In this document: positions 1 through 8,924 of the stretch, piece by piece
How the letters are laid out: every line of letters begins with the position of its first letter
Position numbering within the stretch: position 1 is the stretch's first letter
Assembly (NCBI RefSeq): GCF_002939885.1
Contig: NZ_MDED01000020.1
Location: forward strand, 1-64,000
Source: Xanthomonas cucurbitae
Lineage (GTDB): Bacteria > Pseudomonadota > Gammaproteobacteria > Xanthomonadales > Xanthomonadaceae
Length of the DNA stretch: 64,000 bases
Direction: 5' to 3'
Notes under the pieces: generated by a model
Told to the model about the DNA's origin: nothing
Seen by the model: only the letters and a program-made list of their open reading frames with translations
The model's database searches: none
Made by a program: the position numbers and the translations under genes

Positions 1-2
1 TT

Positions 3-68
3 GAAGACATCGGGGAGATCCGTTGGGAAGAACGCGATATCCCAACGGGCTGCTGGCTGCTTGTATAG
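3..68 (+). CDS. possible C-terminal end of a gene entering from the left
   Basis: One plus-strand frame is open from the window edge to a TAG at 66-68. It would encode 21 residues ending in TGCWLLV, preceded by an acidic, charged stretch. The composition looks more like protein than the other frames do, but 21 residues are too few to identify a family. The rest of this edge, up to 229, shows no convincing gene. A short inverted repeat (GCTTAC...GTAAGC, about 88-112) is the only structure seen there. The call is tentative. Confidence 0.2.
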   Translation, partial: EDIGEIRWEERDIPTGCWLLV

Positions 69-229
69 GTGAGGTTGGCGGACGCTTACGCTGCTTCTGC
101 GGTAAGCGCTTTTCCACCAGAACTCGCGGCTGGCGCATCGAGCCCAGTTGGCGCCCGGACCATGCCCGATGCAGTGAGTTCTGCGGATGGCTTGAAGCGT
201 GTTTGCTGTAGTTCCAAACTTACAGCGAA

Positions 230-910
230 TTAGCGTGCGAACGTGACGTTCTTGATCTCTTTCCCAATGCTCTGCGGCGTTGTGAAGATTCCTTTGGGTG
301 CTGCTTGGATAAACTGTGTTTGCACTTCCGGCAGCACTGCACCCACACCACCTTGGGTATACAGCGCCTGCAGCTTCGGAATAGGTTGTCCGCCTAACGA
401 GGTAACATTCGGGTTGTTCAGGACGGCTGGCACTTCTACCTGACCGAAGACACGCTCTAGGTTGGCAGCGGAAGCAACAACTTTGATATCACCGCGCAGG
501 GAACTTGCGAACTCGTGGGAGGCCTCGCCCCAGAGGCACCTCGACAAAGACGTCGGGTTCTGCGATGGGACGTTCGGATCGCCGTATAGGAATGAAGTTG
601 CAGAATTCCTCGCTGTGGCCGCGTCCTGACCAAAATCTTCGAAGATTTCTCTGGCTTTCTTTTCGATTGAACTACGAACTTTTTCATCAGAAAGAAAGTG
701 TGCTCGGGGAGTTTCATTGATGATCGGGAGCCCGGTTTCCTGCGACAGGTTGACTGATATCCTTTCGGAAGAGACATTTCCGATGGGCCTGCTATATAGA
801 ATTCCGCCTTCTTTTTCGGCTGTAGCAGCATATTGTCGTGCAATGCTTGCTATTTCTTCCAGGCTATTGGATTGTCTAATGAGTGCGACATCGCTTTTGT
901 AGTCATTCAT
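230..910 (-). CDS. hypothetical protein, second gene of an accessory two-gene operon
   Basis: The protein has 226 residues and I do not recognise its family. It is soluble-looking, with no signal peptide or membrane segment. The N-terminal third is predicted helical and charged (Lys/Glu-rich around residues 70-95). The C-terminal half is richer in Gly, Pro, Val and Gln and ends in a basic tail (KNVTFAR). I chose the ATG at 910 because a Shine-Dalgarno AGGGGA at 918-923 sits 7 bases upstream and overlaps the stop codon of the preceding gene; a GTG at 916 is also in frame. The DNA is visibly AT-richer than the core genes. Pairing with a small acidic protein suggests a toxin/antidote-like or effector/chaperone-like unit, but no catalytic motif was identified. 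Confidence 0.6.
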   Translation of the reverse strand: MNDYKSDVALIRQSNSLEEIASIARQYAATAEKEGGILYSRPIGNVSSERISVNLSQETGLPIINETPRAHFLSDEKVRSSIEKKAREIFEDFGQDAATARNSATSFLYGDPNVPSQNPTSLSRCLWGEASHEFASSLRGDIKVVASAANLERVFGQVEVPAVLNNPNVTSLGGQPIPKLQALYTQGGVGAVLPEVQTQFIQAAPKGIFTTPQSIGKEIKNVTFAR

Positions 911-921
911 CTGCACATCCC

Positions 922-1338
922 CTACGAATGAGCCGATGTAACTAGCGCCCAGTCCTGCTCAAAGATCAGTTGCCCGGTGAAAAACGACTTTTTCGACTCC
1001 ATTAGCACAGCTGGCCTGTCTTCGAATTGCAAACCTGCCGCAATCAACTTATTAATTAGGACCTTGACCCTCTCTAGCTCTTCAAGAGTGAATGTCTTTG
1101 TTGAGAAAGAAGGCAGTGGCATTCCGACCTGTAATTGATCTAGATATCCGAAGCGGGTGATATGGACATTGAAGTGGACCTTGTCGTCCATCCACTTTGG
1201 TTCTATCTCACCAAAGATCTCAGTTTGATCGACTTCGACCGCGAATGTGTCGTGGCCCATTTCGTCGAATCCACGAATGCCTCCAGAAAACCGTGCCCGG
1301 CCTTCTGAGAAGCTGATCCACTCAAAGGTCTCTGACAT
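922..1338 (-). CDS. hypothetical acidic protein, first gene of an accessory two-gene operon
   Basis: The protein has 138 residues and its family is not recognised. It is acidic, has no signal peptide or membrane segment, and alternates short beta-type stretches (residues 14-60) with a helical Leu/Glu-rich segment (about 83-102). The ATG at 1338 is preceded by GAAGGA with 6 bases of spacing. Its stop codon lies 11 bases before the ATG of the downstream 226-residue gene, so the two are almost certainly co-transcribed and co-translated. A small acidic protein coupled to a larger basic-tailed one recalls antitoxin-toxin or immunity-toxin pairs. That is inference from layout only. Confidence 0.6.
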   Translation of the reverse strand: MSETFEWISFSEGRARFSGGIRGFDEMGHDTFAVEVDQTEIFGEIEPKWMDDKVHFNVHITRFGYLDQLQVGMPLPSFSTKTFTLEELERVKVLINKLIAAGLQFEDRPAVLMESKKSFFTGQLIFEQDWALVTSAHS

Positions 1339-1467
1339 CTCAATTCCTTCTATATCAGACTATGTTGGCTTGGTAATGACAACACTTATCTAGCTGGGCA
1401 GGTGTACGGTTAGGGACTTGCAGGTTCGCCATCACAGCACAAGTAGATATCTAAGCTCGCCAGCCGA

Positions 1468-2193
1468 TTATTTGATAAGATTACCATCTTGCCGGTTTGC
1501 CTCAACCAATAATTGCTCGTACGACTGCACACGCATACGTAGGCGAATGAGATGCCATGACGTCGCAAAGGCAAACAGCAGCGAGAAGGCCAGCACGCCC
1601 TGGATTAGGGTGATCTTGCTCAAGACCGTCCAGCCACCCCAACGCCAGTCTTTCAGTTGCAGATACAGGGCTAGCAAGACTGGCATGAAGCCCAGCTTCT
1701 CCATGCCGCCAGTGAACAACCCCAGACGGTCGTGCATGTTGCTACGACGATCGCGCATGAATGCCTCGCGCCGACGGCGTTGTTCCAGCGGAAATCTGCG
1801 AAGTGCTGCCACGATCGATTGATACTGATGGAACTCCCGCTCCATCTGTTCTGCGTGGTCTGCATAGGGGCGGCGGAACCCCCGCCATTCGCGCTTGACG
1901 GTGAGCGCTGCCGAAATCAGGAACCCTGTCAGCTCAGTCACAAGTCCGAAAACAGCTAAATAGCTGCCAGCTTTTCCGTCCAATAGAACGCCGGCCAAGA
2001 TCCCAACGCCCGCACCGATCAAGCCGATCGCCAAGCTCCAGCGCTCGACTGGGCCGGCGCGGCTCTGTTCGGTCACCTGGGTGTAGTGAGCCATTGCCGC
2101 AGAGAGCGATAGAAAGCTCGGGTCTGTGAGTGTGATCGCTTCCACATCAATGTCGGCACTATGTCCGGTTACCACTTCATCCATTGAACTCAT
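1468..2193 (-). CDS. hypothetical inner-membrane protein with four predicted TM segments
   Basis: The protein has 241 residues. Two hydrophobic helices at about residues 53-72 and 77-97 are followed by a highly charged cytoplasmic-looking segment with a RRRREA run (about 105-160), then two more helices at about 165-182 and 193-213. The start at 2193 has a good ribosome site (GAGGGA, 7-base spacer). The helix pair, charged helical linker and short tail recall SLATT-type membrane proteins that accompany effectors in bacterial conflict systems. The match is only architectural and no family is assigned. It stands alone, on the same strand as the 230-1338 operon but separated by 129 bases. Confidence 0.6.
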   Translation of the reverse strand: MSSMDEVVTGHSADIDVEAITLTDPSFLSLSAAMAHYTQVTEQSRAGPVERWSLAIGLIGAGVGILAGVLLDGKAGSYLAVFGLVTELTGFLISAALTVKREWRGFRRPYADHAEQMEREFHQYQSIVAALRRFPLEQRRRREAFMRDRRSNMHDRLGLFTGGMEKLGFMPVLLALYLQLKDWRWGGWTVLSKITLIQGVLAFSLLFAFATSWHLIRLRMRVQSYEQLLVEANRQDGNLIK

Positions 2194-2339
2194 CTAGATT
2201 CCCTCGGCGATCGCGCATCGAACCAACGTCTGTGATCGTCAGTATTCCTCGGCGGCCGGCAGTACGCCACTCAAACACGCCAAGTGTCTTCTTCAGTTGC
2301 TACTGACGCGCCGCATTTTGCGTTCGCAATCTAGACTCG

Positions 2340-2560
2340 AGGAGCTTCGAAACTCCTTACATGGCGGTACCCACCTCCGTCAAACCAGTGGGGTTTTTGT
2401 GCCTGCATCCGGCAGGTGCAACCGACACGATGTCTGCGTCGGGAGGGCGGCTAATACAACACCCGCAAGGGGAATACGCCCGCCGGCTGTGTGCGGTTTC
2501 GAACCTCCCGACATCCCGTCGCCGTTGGTGACGGTTCTTGGGTTGTTCCAGGAGGGCGTT
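2340..2560 (+). promoter_or_regulatory. strongly foldable leader in front of the small-ORF/symE operon
   Basis: Nested complementary segments lie directly upstream of the ribosome site at 2551-2556. They are AGGAG/CTCCT (2340-2344 with 2353-2357), CCTGC/GCAGG (2402-2406 with 2412-2416), and a GCAA-type loop closed by CCC/GGG near 2462-2471. A long-range 9-bp helix joins GTCGGGAGG (2438-2446) to CCTCCCGAC (2504-2512). An 8-bp hairpin is formed by 2516-2523 with 2527-2534. No long ORF is needed to explain this stretch. It could be a structured 5' UTR or the site of an antisense regulator, since SymE genes in E. coli are repressed by the antisense RNA SymR. The fold was read by eye, without an energy calculation. 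Confidence 0.45.
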
Positions 2561-2563
2561 GCC

Positions 2564-2833
2564 ATGTCTACCGCACCATCCCTGCCGGCATCTGTGCCGG
2601 TTGATCTGTTGCCAGCCTTCGCTCACCGCCTGCGGTGGGATATGCGTGAGGTGCTGCGCCGGCTTGCCGCATGCGCTGCGGTTGAGCAGGCGAGCGACAC
2701 TCCAGCGCATCCGCTGAGTCGCCAGCTCACTGTGTTGCCGCACACCTGCAGCCGCCAGTTCGCACGCAGGACCATGGCATTGCAGCAGTGCGTCGCCGCA
2801 TCCATCACCTACCGCTACCCGGAGGCGCCATGA
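2564..2833 (+). CDS. small hypothetical protein translationally coupled to symE-like gene
   Basis: The protein has 89 residues and no recognised domain. It has an Arg/Ala/His-rich helical middle (about residues 20-75) and two or three cysteines. The ATG at 2564 has a strong site GGAGGG 7 bases upstream. Its TGA (2831-2833) overlaps the ATG of the next gene (2830) in an ATGA arrangement, which indicates coupled translation. A longer in-frame extension reaches back to 2297 but runs through the structured leader and lacks a ribosome site, so it was not used. The partner position suggests a role in controlling the SymE-like protein, perhaps as a leader peptide or antitoxin. This is inferred from context only. 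Confidence 0.55.
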   Translation: MSTAPSLPASVPVDLLPAFAHRLRWDMREVLRRLAACAAVEQASDTPAHPLSRQLTVLPHTCSRQFARRTMALQQCVAASITYRYPEAP

Positions 2834-3246
2834 CACGCCACCGCCCACCCACGGCATCTGCCAGCGCACGGCCCACCCGCACGCGTGCGCGCCCTGCGCC
2901 ACCCAAGCGGGTGCAGTGGGTGGTTGTGGAGCCCGACCGCACCAAGCTGCCACCGATGCTGCCGCCCGACCCGGACACCCTCCCGCAAGGACCCGGCACG
3001 CTACACGCACCCCGCCGCGCCCGCCGCCCGCGCCAATGCACCGTCAGCTACACGCACTATCCCGGCGCCCACGACCACGGCGGCGACCAGCACGTCCCCC
3101 ACGTCCGCCTCAGCGGCCTGTGGCTAGAACAACTGGGCTTTGCCATCGGCACCAAGCTGCGCATCACCGCCAGCGCGGGGCAGGTGTTGATGGAGGTGTT
3201 GCCGCAGCGGGAGATGCCGGCCAAGGCGCGTAGCATGCGGCGGTAG
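2830..3246 (+). CDS. symE: SymE-family toxin-like protein
   Basis: The protein has 138 residues. The N-terminal half (1-75) is Arg/Pro-rich and low-complexity. The C-terminal part (about 88-128) carries the SymE-type core: HVRLSGLWLEQLGFAIGT followed by a short strand pattern (KLRITASAGQVLMEVLPQ). SymE proteins have an AbrB-like swapped-hairpin fold; E. coli SymE is an SOS-induced protein described as an RNA cleaver or nucleoid-condensing toxin. A ribosome site GGAGG lies 4 bases before the ATG, inside the upstream gene, and the two genes overlap by ATGA. No LexA box was identified. The basic N-terminal extension is longer than in E. coli SymE and may bind nucleic acid. Confidence 0.75.
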   Translation: MTRHRPPTASASARPTRTRARPAPPKRVQWVVVEPDRTKLPPMLPPDPDTLPQGPGTLHAPRRARRPRQCTVSYTHYPGAHDHGGDQHVPHVRLSGLWLEQLGFAIGTKLRITASAGQVLMEVLPQREMPAKARSMRR

Positions 3247-3751
3247 ACGGAACAAACAGGGCAGGTTCTTGGATATCCCCATGTCTCACGGGACCATCGT
3301 CATCTGCGCGCGCACCGCTGCCGGCGATCTGCGCAAGCGGTCCAACCAGCGCGAATCGGGTTGGATCGGCCGACGCCTGCAACGCCTCGCGGCCGACACG
3401 CAGTGTGCAATATGGCGTGCGTATGCTGTTGAAGGACGATAGCCGCTATGCGATGCCGGTGGCTTCGCAGGCCAATCTTGCCCGCCAACTGGCAGACATC
3501 GCCAGCATATGAGCAGCCACAACATCTCCGTCGCTCATCCTGCAGTTCCTTGAGTTGGACACCGTCGAGGCGTCCATGCCGCCGAACGCGCTGCGTCATC
3601 TGTGGAACGTGACCAAGGATGCCGTGCTGGCCCACACCGCTCGGAAACGGGCACGCCGCCATTGGCCTACGTGGGACGGGCTAGACAAGTTCCCGAAGAG
3701 TCACCCGCACAATGCAGCGGTGGTTTTGCGGATGCGAGCGCCGGCCTTGCA
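3247..3751. pseudogene. decayed accessory stretch without a clear intact gene
   Basis: About 500 bases lie between symE and the tRNA. A 53-codon frame opens at ATG 3281 and stops at 3442. A different frame carries a coding-looking segment ending at a TGA near 3511 (MLLKDDSRYAMPVASQ...LADIAS). A third frame begins near 3585 (MPPNALRHLWNV...). Coding-looking segments that switch frame suggest remnants of one or more genes disrupted by frameshifts. No family was identified and the call is weak. Confidence 0.25.
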
Positions 3752-3827
3752 TGGTGGGCCCAGAAGGATTCGAACCTTCAACCAAAGGATTATGAGTCCT
3801 CTGCTCTAACCGTTGAGCTATGGGCCC
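3752..3827 (-). tRNA. tRNA with CAU anticodon, probably tRNA-Ile2 (lysidine-modified)
   Basis: The minus strand folds as a complete tRNA. The acceptor GGGCCCA pairs with TGGGCCC and the 3' CCA is encoded (3752-3754). The D arm is AGCTCAACGGTTAGAGC, the anticodon loop is CTCATAA with CAU at 3792-3794, and the T loop is GTTCGAATC. A CAU anticodon in a non-initiator body can be elongator Met or Ile2. The GGGCCC acceptor stem and GGACTCATAATCC anticodon arm look most like Ile2, whose C34 is converted to lysidine by TilS to read AUA. The 3' end points toward the accessory genes at 1-3750, the side on which tRNA-targeting elements insert. Confidence 0.85.
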
Positions 3828-4051
3828 TGTTGCATCGCACTCCGATCCCGCCTCGCCATGCGTCCGGCTTGAAGGGAGCGGAGCAAGTCTACCTGCGTGC
3901 CAGCGAACTTGTCTGCTGGCTTCTGCAGGCGCGTGCGTGGGAATGGGCCGTAGGCGTTGCGAGAGTTTGTGCTGCGGCGATCAACCGCTCGATCCTGGCC
4001 CGTAGATGCCTCTCGCTGTCATGTAGACCGCGCGCGATGCAAGGCTGCGCA

Positions 4052-4300
4052 TCAGGCATCGGCTGTTAGGCACTGCCGCTCGATCAGCTGCCGTCCGGCA
4101 CGGAATCCGTCGGCGATGGCATCCTGGCAGGTGTCCAGTGTGCGGGTGTGGTCGTCGATGCGCGGCAGGCGTGTGTTGCCGCCGTCCGCATAGACATCTA
4201 CCCACACTGTCCACTTGGCCGTTGGCGAGGCCTGTTCGGCGCGCACGCGAATCTCATGATCGCGGTAGGTAGTGGTCTCGAAGCGGCTTTGCCTGCTCAT
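4052..4300 (-). CDS. small conserved hypothetical protein
   Basis: The protein has 82 residues from the ATG at 4300 (MSRQSRFETTTYRDHEI), or 92 if an upstream in-frame ATG at 4330 is used. I prefer 4300 because a GAG-type site lies about 9 bases upstream and the sequence from there looks folded: beta-strand pattern YRDHEIRVRAEQ...KWTVWVDVY, then a C-terminal helix (TCQDAIADGFRAGRQLIE). It has no signal peptide or membrane segment. The family is not recognised. The single-domain strand-strand-helix pattern resembles small regulatory or dsRNA-binding-like folds, but no function can be assigned. The flanks, 3828-4051 and 4331-4487, show no further gene. Confidence 0.5.
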   Translation of the reverse strand: MSRQSRFETTTYRDHEIRVRAEQASPTAKWTVWVDVYADGGNTRLPRIDDHTRTLDTCQDAIADGFRAGRQLIERQCLTADA

Positions 4301-4487
4301 CGGGCGGTCTCGTTTGCAGTCGTGCGTCACTCTAGATGCCGCAGCGGAACACCGCGTGAGATTGGAAGAAACATCTACTTAATGCGCTGTTGTGGTGCGG
4401 TTTTGTCGCCAGGGCGTGAAGCCGCCTCATCCGCTTTGGTGCATTGATCGACACCGAGTCCGCACGCATGGCCGTGCCGTGCCGCAA

Positions 4488-4521
4488 ACGCCACGGCCCC
4501 GCGTGTACGGGGCCGTGGTGT
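4488..4521 (-). terminator. Rho-independent terminator of rpoD
   Basis: The arms CCACGGCCCCG (4491-4501) and CGGGGCCGTGG (4508-4518) pair perfectly around a 6-base loop. The stem can be extended to 14 bp with one G-U pair. On the minus strand it follows the rpoD stop by about 26 bases and is followed by a short TTT. Confidence 0.75.
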
Positions 4522-4546
4522 CATCACTGCATTGACGCCTAAGCGA

Positions 4547-6424
<1,878 letters not shown>

Positions 6425-6468
6425 GAGTGCTCGCGCCACCGGCTTTGAGATTGGAAAGAGAACCTAGC

Positions 6469-6477
6469 ATTATACCA
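6469..6477 (-). promoter_or_regulatory. extended -10 promoter of rpoD
   Basis: The minus strand reads TGGTATAAT 45-53 bases upstream of the rpoD ATG, a perfect -10 hexamer with the TGn extension. No TTGACA-like element sits at the usual 17-base distance; TTGAAT at 6499-6504 is too far. This is typical of extended -10 promoters. Confidence 0.6.
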
Positions 6478-6531
6478 GCGTGAAGCCCGGTCTGCCGGAT
6501 TCAAGACAGGACCGCTGGTGGACGTGGGTTT

Positions 6532-6972
6532 CTAGGGTCTGAGAAGGAAGGTCACCGGGCCATCGTTGACCAGGTCGACAACCATATGGGCGCCGAAATG
6601 CCCGGTTTCCACCCTGCCCTGGTGCAATTGACGGCAGATCCCTACCAATTGATTGAACGCCCGTTCAGCCTCCCCGGGCGGCGCGGCCGTACTGAAGCCC
6701 GGTCGGTTGCCGGAGCGGGTGTCGGCCGCCAGCGTGAACTGGCTGACCAGCAGCAGCCCGCCACCGGTATCGGCGAGCGAGCGGTTCATCTTGCCGGCGT
6801 CGTCGCCGAATACCCGGTAGCCGAGCAGGCGCTGGGCCAGGCGCCGGATCTGCGCATCGCCGTCGCCGGGCTCTACGCCAACCAGCGCCAGCAGCCCGGG
6901 GTCGATCTGCCCGACGATCCGGTCATCGACGCTGACCGAGGCCCGGGAGACGCGCTGGATCAAGGCGAGCAT
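6532..6972 (-). CDS. dtd: D-aminoacyl-tRNA deacylase
   Basis: The protein has 146 residues. Dtd hydrolyses D-aminoacyl-tRNA (D-Tyr and others, and Gly-tRNA-Ala), keeping D-amino acids out of proteins. The family start [13 protein letters not shown], the [17 protein letters not shown] motif (about 77-94) and the Gly-cisPro-containing NDGPVTF near the C-terminus are all present. I use the ATG at 6972, which gives the canonical N-terminus; in-frame upstream codons add unrelated residues. It is divergent from the acyltransferase gene that starts at 7073, with a shared 100-base control region. Confidence 0.95.
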   Translation of the reverse strand: MLALIQRVSRASVSVDDRIVGQIDPGLLALVGVEPGDGDAQIRRLAQRLLGYRVFGDDAGKMNRSLADTGGGLLLVSQFTLAADTRSGNRPGFSTAAPPGEAERAFNQLVGICRQLHQGRVETGHFGAHMVVDLVNDGPVTFLLRP

Positions 6973-7072
6973 GCAGAATCCTGGGTAGCAAAGTGTGCCG
7001 CGCAGCATGCCCAGCGCTGCCCGCCCTGTCACCTACGGGCCTTCGCCGCCCACGCTGTTTAGAATTGCGGCG

Positions 7073-7987
7073 ATGACACCTGATCTTCGCGCTCGCCTGC
7101 TCTACGCCACCGCTGCCACCGTGGGCCGCCTGCCATGGTCGCTGCTCAAGCGCGTGGCCGATACGCTGGCCTGGAGCTGGCGCAAGCTCGATGCGCGCGA
7201 AGCGCGCGTGGCACGCCGCAACCTGGAACTGGCCTACCCGGAGCTGAGCGATGCGCAGCGCGCGCAGCTGCACACGCAGATCCTGCGCTCGACCGCTCGC
7301 CAGACCCTGGAGGTGCTGCGCACCTGGACCAGCCCGCCGGCGGAGAACCTGGCGCGCCTGCAACGCAACGGCCAGGCACTCTACGACGCTGCCCTGGCCT
7401 CCGGGCGCGGGGTGATCGTGGCGGCGCCGCACTTCGGCAACTGGGAATTGCTCAATCAGTGGCTGTCCGAACGCGGCCCGATCGCCATCGTGTACCGGCC
7501 GCCTGCGTCCGAGGCGATGGACGGTTTCCTGCAGCTGGCGCGCGGCGGCGACAACGTGCGCCAGGTGCGTGCCGAAGGCCCGGCGGTGCGCCAGCTGTTC
7601 AAGGTCCTCAAAGACGGCGGTGCGGTCGGCATCCTGCCCGACCAGCAACCGAAGATGGGCGATGGCGTGTTTGCGCCGTTCTTCGGCAGGCAGGCGCTGA
7701 CCATGACCCTGGTCAACCGGCTGGCCGAGCGCACCGGTGCCACCGTGTTGTATGGCTGGTGCGAGCGTGCAGGCGAGGATCTGCAGTTCGCGCTGCATGT
7801 GCAGCCGGCCGACCCGGCGGTGGCCGACCCTGACCCTGTACGCGCGGCCAGCGCGCTCAATGCCGAGATCGAGCAGATCGCCCGGCGCGATCCGGCGCAG
7901 TACCAGTGGACCTACAAGCGCTACACGCTGCGCCCGCCGGGCAGCGGCGAGGCCAACCCGTACGCGACCGAGCGGCATCCGCACTAG
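7073..7987 (+). CDS. lipid A biosynthesis acyltransferase (LpxL/HtrB family)
   Basis: The protein has 304 residues. Members transfer a secondary acyl chain from acyl-ACP to the lipid A precursor at the inner membrane. The catalytic HX4E motif is H120-E125 (HFGNWE). Family motifs YRPP (about 144) and ILPDQQPK (about 190) follow. Only a weak N-terminal hydrophobic segment is seen (residues 8-35). The ATG at 7073 is preceded closely by TAGAAT (7060-7065), a possible -10 box, which would give a very short leader. Whether it corresponds to LpxL (lauroyl) or LpxM cannot be told from the sequence alone. It is consistent with the LPS-related genes further right. Confidence 0.88.
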   Translation: MTPDLRARLLYATAATVGRLPWSLLKRVADTLAWSWRKLDAREARVARRNLELAYPELSDAQRAQLHTQILRSTARQTLEVLRTWTSPPAENLARLQRNGQALYDAALASGRGVIVAAPHFGNWELLNQWLSERGPIAIVYRPPASEAMDGFLQLARGGDNVRQVRAEGPAVRQLFKVLKDGGAVGILPDQQPKMGDGVFAPFFGRQALTMTLVNRLAERTGATVLYGWCERAGEDLQFALHVQPADPAVADPDPVRAASALNAEIEQIARRDPAQYQWTYKRYTLRPPGSGEANPYATERHPH

Positions 7988-8077
7988 CGCGGCGGCGCTC
8001 CGGTCACGGTGGCGCGCACGCGGCCACAGTCTGTAAGCGGCGCGCACGCTGCAACGTTGCGCTTCAAACGTTGCGCT

Positions 8078-8599
8078 TCAATCGTCGTGCGGGTCGGCGG
8101 GCGTGGCCAGGATGCGCTGATAGAACGCCAGGTCCAGCCAGCGCCCGAACTTGAAGCCGGCCTCGCGCACCGTGCCGGCATGGGTGAAGCCGAACTGTTC
8201 ATGCAAGGCGATGCTGGCCTGGTTGCTGGCGTCGATGCCACCGACCAGCACATGCACGCCGCGCTGCTGCGCCGCCTCGATCAAGGCCTGCAACAGCAGC
8301 CGCCCCAGCCCCTTGCCGCGATGATCGTGGTGGACGTAGATCGAGTGCTCGACGCTGTACTTGAACGCCGGCCACGCCCGGAAGGTGCCATAGCTGGCGA
8401 AGCCCATCAGGGTGCCGTCGGCGTCTTCCACCCCGATGACCGGGAAACCACCCGCCTGTTTGGTGGCGAACCAGCCGACCATGCTCTCCGGCGGGCGCGG
8501 CCGGTAGTCATACAACGCGGTCGATTGCGCGATGGCCTCGTTGAAGATGTCCAGGATGGCCGCGGCATGGCGCGCTTGGCTGCAGTCGACGATACGCAT
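8078..8599 (-). CDS. GNAT N-acetyltransferase, phosphinothricin/methionine-sulfone acetyltransferase type
   Basis: The protein has 173 residues. It carries the Gcn5-related fold with the acetyl-CoA motif HRGKGLGRLL (about 90-100) and the C-terminal QFGFTHAGTVREAGFKFGRWLDLAFYQ pattern shared by the PAT/Bar/MnaT (YncA) group. These enzymes N-acetylate phosphinothricin, methionine sulfone or sulfoximine, or related amino acids. The ATG at 8599 begins MRIVDCSQARHAAAIL, the normal family N-terminus. A TTG/GTG extension further upstream is not supported. It is a single gene facing the acyltransferase. The substrate is inferred from the family. Confidence 0.85.
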   Translation of the reverse strand: MRIVDCSQARHAAAILDIFNEAIAQSTALYDYRPRPPESMVGWFATKQAGGFPVIGVEDADGTLMGFASYGTFRAWPAFKYSVEHSIYVHHDHRGKGLGRLLLQALIEAAQQRGVHVLVGGIDASNQASIALHEQFGFTHAGTVREAGFKFGRWLDLAFYQRILATPADPHDD

Positions 8600-8924
8600 G
8601 GGATCCGCGGCGGGGGAAGGTGGTGGAATTAGAAAGCATTGCCGGGTGCTGAACAACGCGAGCGGCACACAACCAATCGGCGCCTGTCCTGCCACTCAGG
8701 GGGCAACCGTTTGGATGCAGCGTTCCATCTGCCCGTGCCACTGCCTGACGCGAACCGCGCCACAATGGCGCCGCGCGACCACCTGGCGACCGGCTGCGGC
8801 GCGACTGGCCGAGGGGCGTCGCTGTCGCGCGTGCGGTGGCGCGGCGCGCGACCGTGGCATGGCCGCGCCGGGCGCCGCATGAGCGTCTTGAAGCAGCCGT
8901 GGCAATCCCCATCTGGAGTCGTGC
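8600..8924. other. intergenic region without a recognisable gene
   Basis: This is 325 bases between two divergent genes. The frames that cross it continue antisense through neighbouring genes and have no independent support. No strong hairpin or promoter stood out. Confidence 0.5.

Noticed and set aside
2484-2512. second copy of the tRNA 3' end as an attachment site
   Set aside because: Only TTCGAACCT (9 bases) matches the T-arm; too short and probably chance.
3752-3827. elongator tRNA-Met
   Set aside because: It shares the CAU anticodon, but the GGGCCC acceptor stem and anticodon arm fit tRNA-Ile2 better; the alternative is not excluded.
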